A program made the position numbers and the translations under genes. From NCBI RefSeq assembly GCF_015706575.1, contig NW_024037076.1, positions 372,001-436,000 on the forward strand: a stretch of 64,000 nt of DNA, read 5' to 3'. Numbering within the stretch: the first letter of the stretch is position 1; every line of letters begins with the position of its first letter. Origin of the DNA: Patiria miniata (lineage: Eukaryota > Echinodermata > Asteroidea > Valvatida > Asterinidae). Below are positions 61,090 through 64,000 of this stretch, piece by piece. The notes under the pieces are model-generated. The model was not told the origin of the DNA. It worked only from the letters and a program-made list of their open reading frames with translations, and searched no databases.

Positions 61090-62070
61090 ATGTTGCAAAA
61101 AAAAAATCATCTTACTCCAATTTTTTTTCCCCAGTAGTTTCTGGATCACAACCCACACAATTTTCAACAAGGCTGATCAGAGTATACATCTGTAGAAGAA
61201 TATCCCAAAATATATAATCATTTTATGGAAAACTTTTTTTTTTTAGGATTCAAAAACCAGCCAAAAATGAAGTAACTGAATATAATGTTTGGCAGAACTT
61301 TACTGATGGCAATGCAAAAGAAATACCTTGCGAAAATGCCAAAAACAAGTCAAAAATTTCCAATGCCAGAAAAGAACGCGACCACAATATCCCTCCCCCC
61401 CCCCCACCCCCACCTTACTCAAGAAAATCCCTTGCCAAATAGCCCGTCGGAAATGACCCATTTATTGGCACGAAACCCAATTCCAAAGGCGTCGGACGAC
61501 TTCTGAATTACAGATTGTGTTCTGTTTCCAAAAGAACACGTTCTTTTCACAGTTGCATGTAAACAGGACAAAGGGTTCAGTAATTCTACACAATTCGGAA
61601 ACTCTGTTGCCCACGGCTTACAGGTAAAGCCATGGATCTTCTCTGTCCAGATCGTGTGGAGTTTCTTTTCTTCGCACGTGACTGCGAATCTTGGTAAGGT
61701 TGGAATTGACAGAAGACGTCAGCGGACGTCAACATGGACTAGATTGCCTGTGTACATGTACTCAGAGGGCAGTGTTTTTTTTTTTTTTAATTTAAATACT
61801 ACGAAAAATCTTGTTAGGTCTTGAAATTTGAGGGTTAAACAGATACCAAGGTACTTAAAATCGCAGCATGTTTGCCAAGATTAATTCTAAGCCCTACATG
61901 TACCCGATAGTACAATGTCTCAGGTGCAAATTTTTATTTATTTTTTGTTACATAATTTTGATATTCCTGTTAAGGTAAAGTAACATTAAGATTAATTTTG
62001 TGGTATAGCCACGATTTTTATTTCTGGAATTTTGTCGATGAACTTGAATCACAAGGACATAAAGTCGGGT
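61090..62070. other. Intergenic DNA, nothing recognised
   Basis: Homopolymer runs (C at 61396-61411, T at 61776-61791) and AT-rich DNA. No exon or repeat supported. Confidence 0.5.
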
Positions 62071-62082
62071 GGTTTACATTTG

Positions 62083-62460
62083 CACATGTCACATGATCAG
62101 TGAAGTAGGTTCCCGTGATCACATGATCAGTAACGACCGTTGCAATTTGGGGTCCCATGATCACATTTTCGCATGTCACATGATCAGTGAAGTAGGTTCC
62201 CATGATCACATGATCAGTAACGACGGTTGCAATTTGGGGTCCCATGATCACATTTTCGCATGTCACATGATCAGTGAAGTAGGTTCCCATGATCACATGA
62301 TCAGTAACGACGGTTGCAATTTGGGGTCCCATGATCACATTTTCGCATGTCACATGATCAGTGAAGTAGGTTCCCATGATCACATGATCAGTAACGACGG
62401 TTGCAATTTGGGGTCCCATGATCACATTTTCGCATGTCACATGATCAGTGAAGAAGGATC
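62083..62460. repeat. 87-bp minisatellite, ~4.3 copies
   Basis: CACATGATCAGTGAAG recurs at 62090, 62177, 62264, 62351 and 62438, exactly 87 bp apart, with few substitutions. Units contain CATGATCACATGATCAG and CCCATGATCACA, rich in TGATCA. Because 87 is a multiple of three, both strands show repeat-peptide frames; not called as genes. Confidence 0.93.
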
Positions 62461-62571
62461 AAATGATAGCAGTGATCAAAGGATCGCACAAGTCCATCAC
62501 ATGTCCTCCAGACTCAAGTGCAGTCAAAAGCGACTCAATAAAGTGTAACAAAACATTCATTTGTTATTATA

Positions 62572-63252
62572 CAAATACAGCATGGTTTGTCGGGAAATAG
62601 TGAAAACTAATTACCCCGAGGCGTAGATGATTTCGCCTCGGGAGATAGTCCTAATCATGCAACACCGAGGGGTCATTTGTTTTCACTATTTCCCCGCAAA
62701 AATATGTTGTATTTGTTTTACTATACCTCATAAATATTCATCGGACAGCTGCGGTAATCTATTTGTCCATTCCACCATGTTTTTGATCATGCAGTTTTTT
62801 GATAAAGTGAAACATTATTATAATTTAAGGAGACAGACAGAATAGAGAGTTAATTTTGTGTATTTTAATAACTTTAACATTCAGGCAAAACACTGCATTT
62901 ATTTTTATTGTGTGAAATTTCACCCACTTCCTCCTCGGTTAAAATCGCAAAGCGAGCACCACCGGTCGCTATCTTGATGTATGCCGTAATAGACTGGCAC
63001 ATGCAACTGTCCTCACTGGTGTTCTGCACGGTACGCACGAAAAGCACATGCGTCGTTGGTAAAGAGATAACACACTTCTGAATCAAATCTAAGCCTGCGA
63101 CCCAGGTGTGTAATAGTACCTCCCTGGTTTTTGCGCGTCAAACGCGCGTGAGAAGACACAGGGTGATAGTAAAAACTTTCACACGGTTGAAATGCTGGAA
63201 TGGACCAATGAAATGTCGCGGTTGCCTGATGAATATTTATGAGGTATAGTAA
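62572..63252. mobile_element. Hairpin-plus-TIR MITE, family C (copy 2)
   Basis: Hairpin 62572-62714 (AAATACAGCATGGTTTGTCG, GGAAATAGTGAAAAC against GTTTTCACTATTTCCC, apex CCGAGGCGTAGATGATTTCG), then inverted pair 62717-62744 / 63225-63252 (TTACTATACCTCATAAATAT). Same design as 9340-9858. Confidence 0.75.
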
Positions 63253-63302
63253 TAAATGTTGGTGTTCTACTCCTTTTACATGTACTGTGAATAGTCTTCT
63301 AG

Positions 63303-63343
63303 ATGGACTTGTGATTTACTTTTGACAGGACTTGTGATAGACA
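63303..63343 (+). repeat. Tiny array of ACTTGTGA-type 11-bp units
   Basis: ACTTGTGATTT, ACTTTTGACAGG and ACTTGTGATAG are adjacent, matching the unit of the 32.2-kb array. It lies within 70 bp of the exon starting at 63371. Confidence 0.5.
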
Positions 63344-63370
63344 AGATAACAACATTGGATGACTCCTTAC

Positions 63371-64000
63371 CTCCCTCACGCTGAAAAGAGACTAGATCAG
63401 CAAACGGGTCTTTAGGGTCTGTCGCGCTGGGTTGTTGGAACGGGTTTTGAGAGGCTGCCGTGGGCTGCAAGGGAGTTTGCTGAAGTTGAAAGGGGTGTGC
63501 CGGTGGGCTTTTCACAGCCGACGCGGTTGCCGTGGAAACCGAGCTCCCGCTCTGCCGGGTAACAGTGTTTGTCGGGTTGAGCAGATCCGGCAGCGTGCTG
63601 GCCGGGGGCTGCTGGACTAAGACCTGCTGGACCAGGATCTGCGGCGGACCGCTGGTACTCCGGTTGAAACTCTGCAAGTTCGGACTGCTGTTGGTGGCCC
63701 GCAGACCGGGCATGCTCAGATGGTGCGTTGGCGACGATGTGGCGTCGGTCGGCGCAGCAGCCGACGCGCCGAAGTTGAGTCCGTAATCGGCCAGTAGGGT
63801 CTGAGCCGAACTGTTGCTCGGGACGCCCTCCGGGACGTAACCCGCGAGGGCGTTGTTGTTCAGGTGCACCGATTGGAACACCAGGGTGTGATCCTCGCAA
63901 TCTACGCCTAAAGCGTTCTGAACGGCCGTCCCTTGCACCTGGGATAGAGCAACTTCCCTCGCGGCTTCCTCCCCGTTGGATATATCGACGAGTCTTTCCT
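63371..64000 (-). CDS. Exon of an unrecognised gene with NPF and DPF motifs, 5' end off window
   Basis: Minus strand, open from the right edge to a donor GTAAGG after 63371 (phase 1 out). Reading from the edge: ERLVDISNGEEAAREVALSQ, then ALGVDCEDHTLVFQ, SVHLNNNALAGYVPEGVPSN and LLADYGLNFG, followed by about 120 low-complexity residues rich in Ser, Thr, Pro, Gln and Ala, with PPQILVQQVLVQQPPAST. It ends SQNPFQQPSATDPKDPFADL and VSFQRE. NPF binds EH domains and DPF binds the AP-2 alpha ear, so an endocytic adaptor or trafficking protein is plausible (inference). Higher GC than its surroundings supports coding. The family is not recognised; the first part may be the edge of a folded domain. Confidence 0.72.

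Noticed and set aside
62018-62548. Opposing 140- and 159-codon repeat-peptide frames
   Set aside because: Explained by the 87-bp minisatellite; no exon signals.
63412-63900. 162-codon Arg/Gly/Pro-rich minus-strand frame
   Set aside because: Shadow of the exon 63371-64000 in another frame; high GC removes stops. The chosen frame has NPF/DPF motifs and a donor in phase.

Overview
The window is a stretch of an animal (metazoan) nuclear genome. Three protein-coding loci are split by many short GT-AG introns, and the space between exons is filled with tRNA-derived SINEs, non-autonomous DNA transposons (MITEs) and minisatellites. There is no bacterial-style operon, CRISPR array or phage-like gene block. 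Vertebrate-like gene structures combined with this repeat set suggest a marine invertebrate, probably a deuterostome (echinoderm, hemichordate or cephalochordate). That is inference from gene style and remembered repeat types, not a database match.

Region 1 (1-23.6 kb, + strand): a choline transporter-like protein of the SLC44A2/4/5 type. Nineteen coding exons (112-23633) join in frame to about 693 residues and a stop. The short cytoplasmic N-terminus lies off the left edge. One intron (12705-13470) carries minor-spliceosome (U12-type) signals. The intron before the penultimate exon holds an 81-bp satellite, about 25.7 copies, whose length creates long false open frames on both strands.

Region 2 (23.6-31.1 kb): 3' flank and intergenic DNA with a 160-bp tandem duplication, a small MITE, a large fold-back MITE and a 1.8-kb GC-rich palindromic minisatellite (27.29-29.09 kb).

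Region 3 (31.1-42.8 kb, - strand): a complete eight-exon heterotrimeric G-protein alpha subunit (373 aa). Its exon lengths and phases are those of the Gi/o/t/z class, but switch II is divergent and the C-terminus ends IGML, without the pertussis-toxin cysteine. Its introns contain two minisatellites, two MITEs with visible target duplications and a structured repeat.

Region 4 (42.8-63.4 kb): a gene-poor interval with an imperfect 1.1-1.3 kb tandem duplication carrying paired CTCF-like cores, a 1-kb minisatellite of 11-bp units, tRNA-like SINEs, several hAT-like MITEs with 8-bp target duplications, a nested pair of TTAA-flanked MITEs and an 87-bp minisatellite. One orphan candidate exon (56669-56755, - strand) is seen.

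Region 5 (63.37-64 kb, - strand): one exon of a third gene running off the right edge. It encodes a low-complexity Ser/Thr/Gln/Pro-rich region ending in NPF and DPF motifs typical of endocytic adaptor proteins. The family is not recognised.

No undescribed enzymatic or defence system is visible. The most informative signals are repeat-biology ones: nested and datable transposon insertions with recoverable empty sites, a recurrent structured repeat pairing a hammerhead-like core with a histone-type 3' stem-loop, and MITEs with a shared hairpin-plus-inverted-repeat design.
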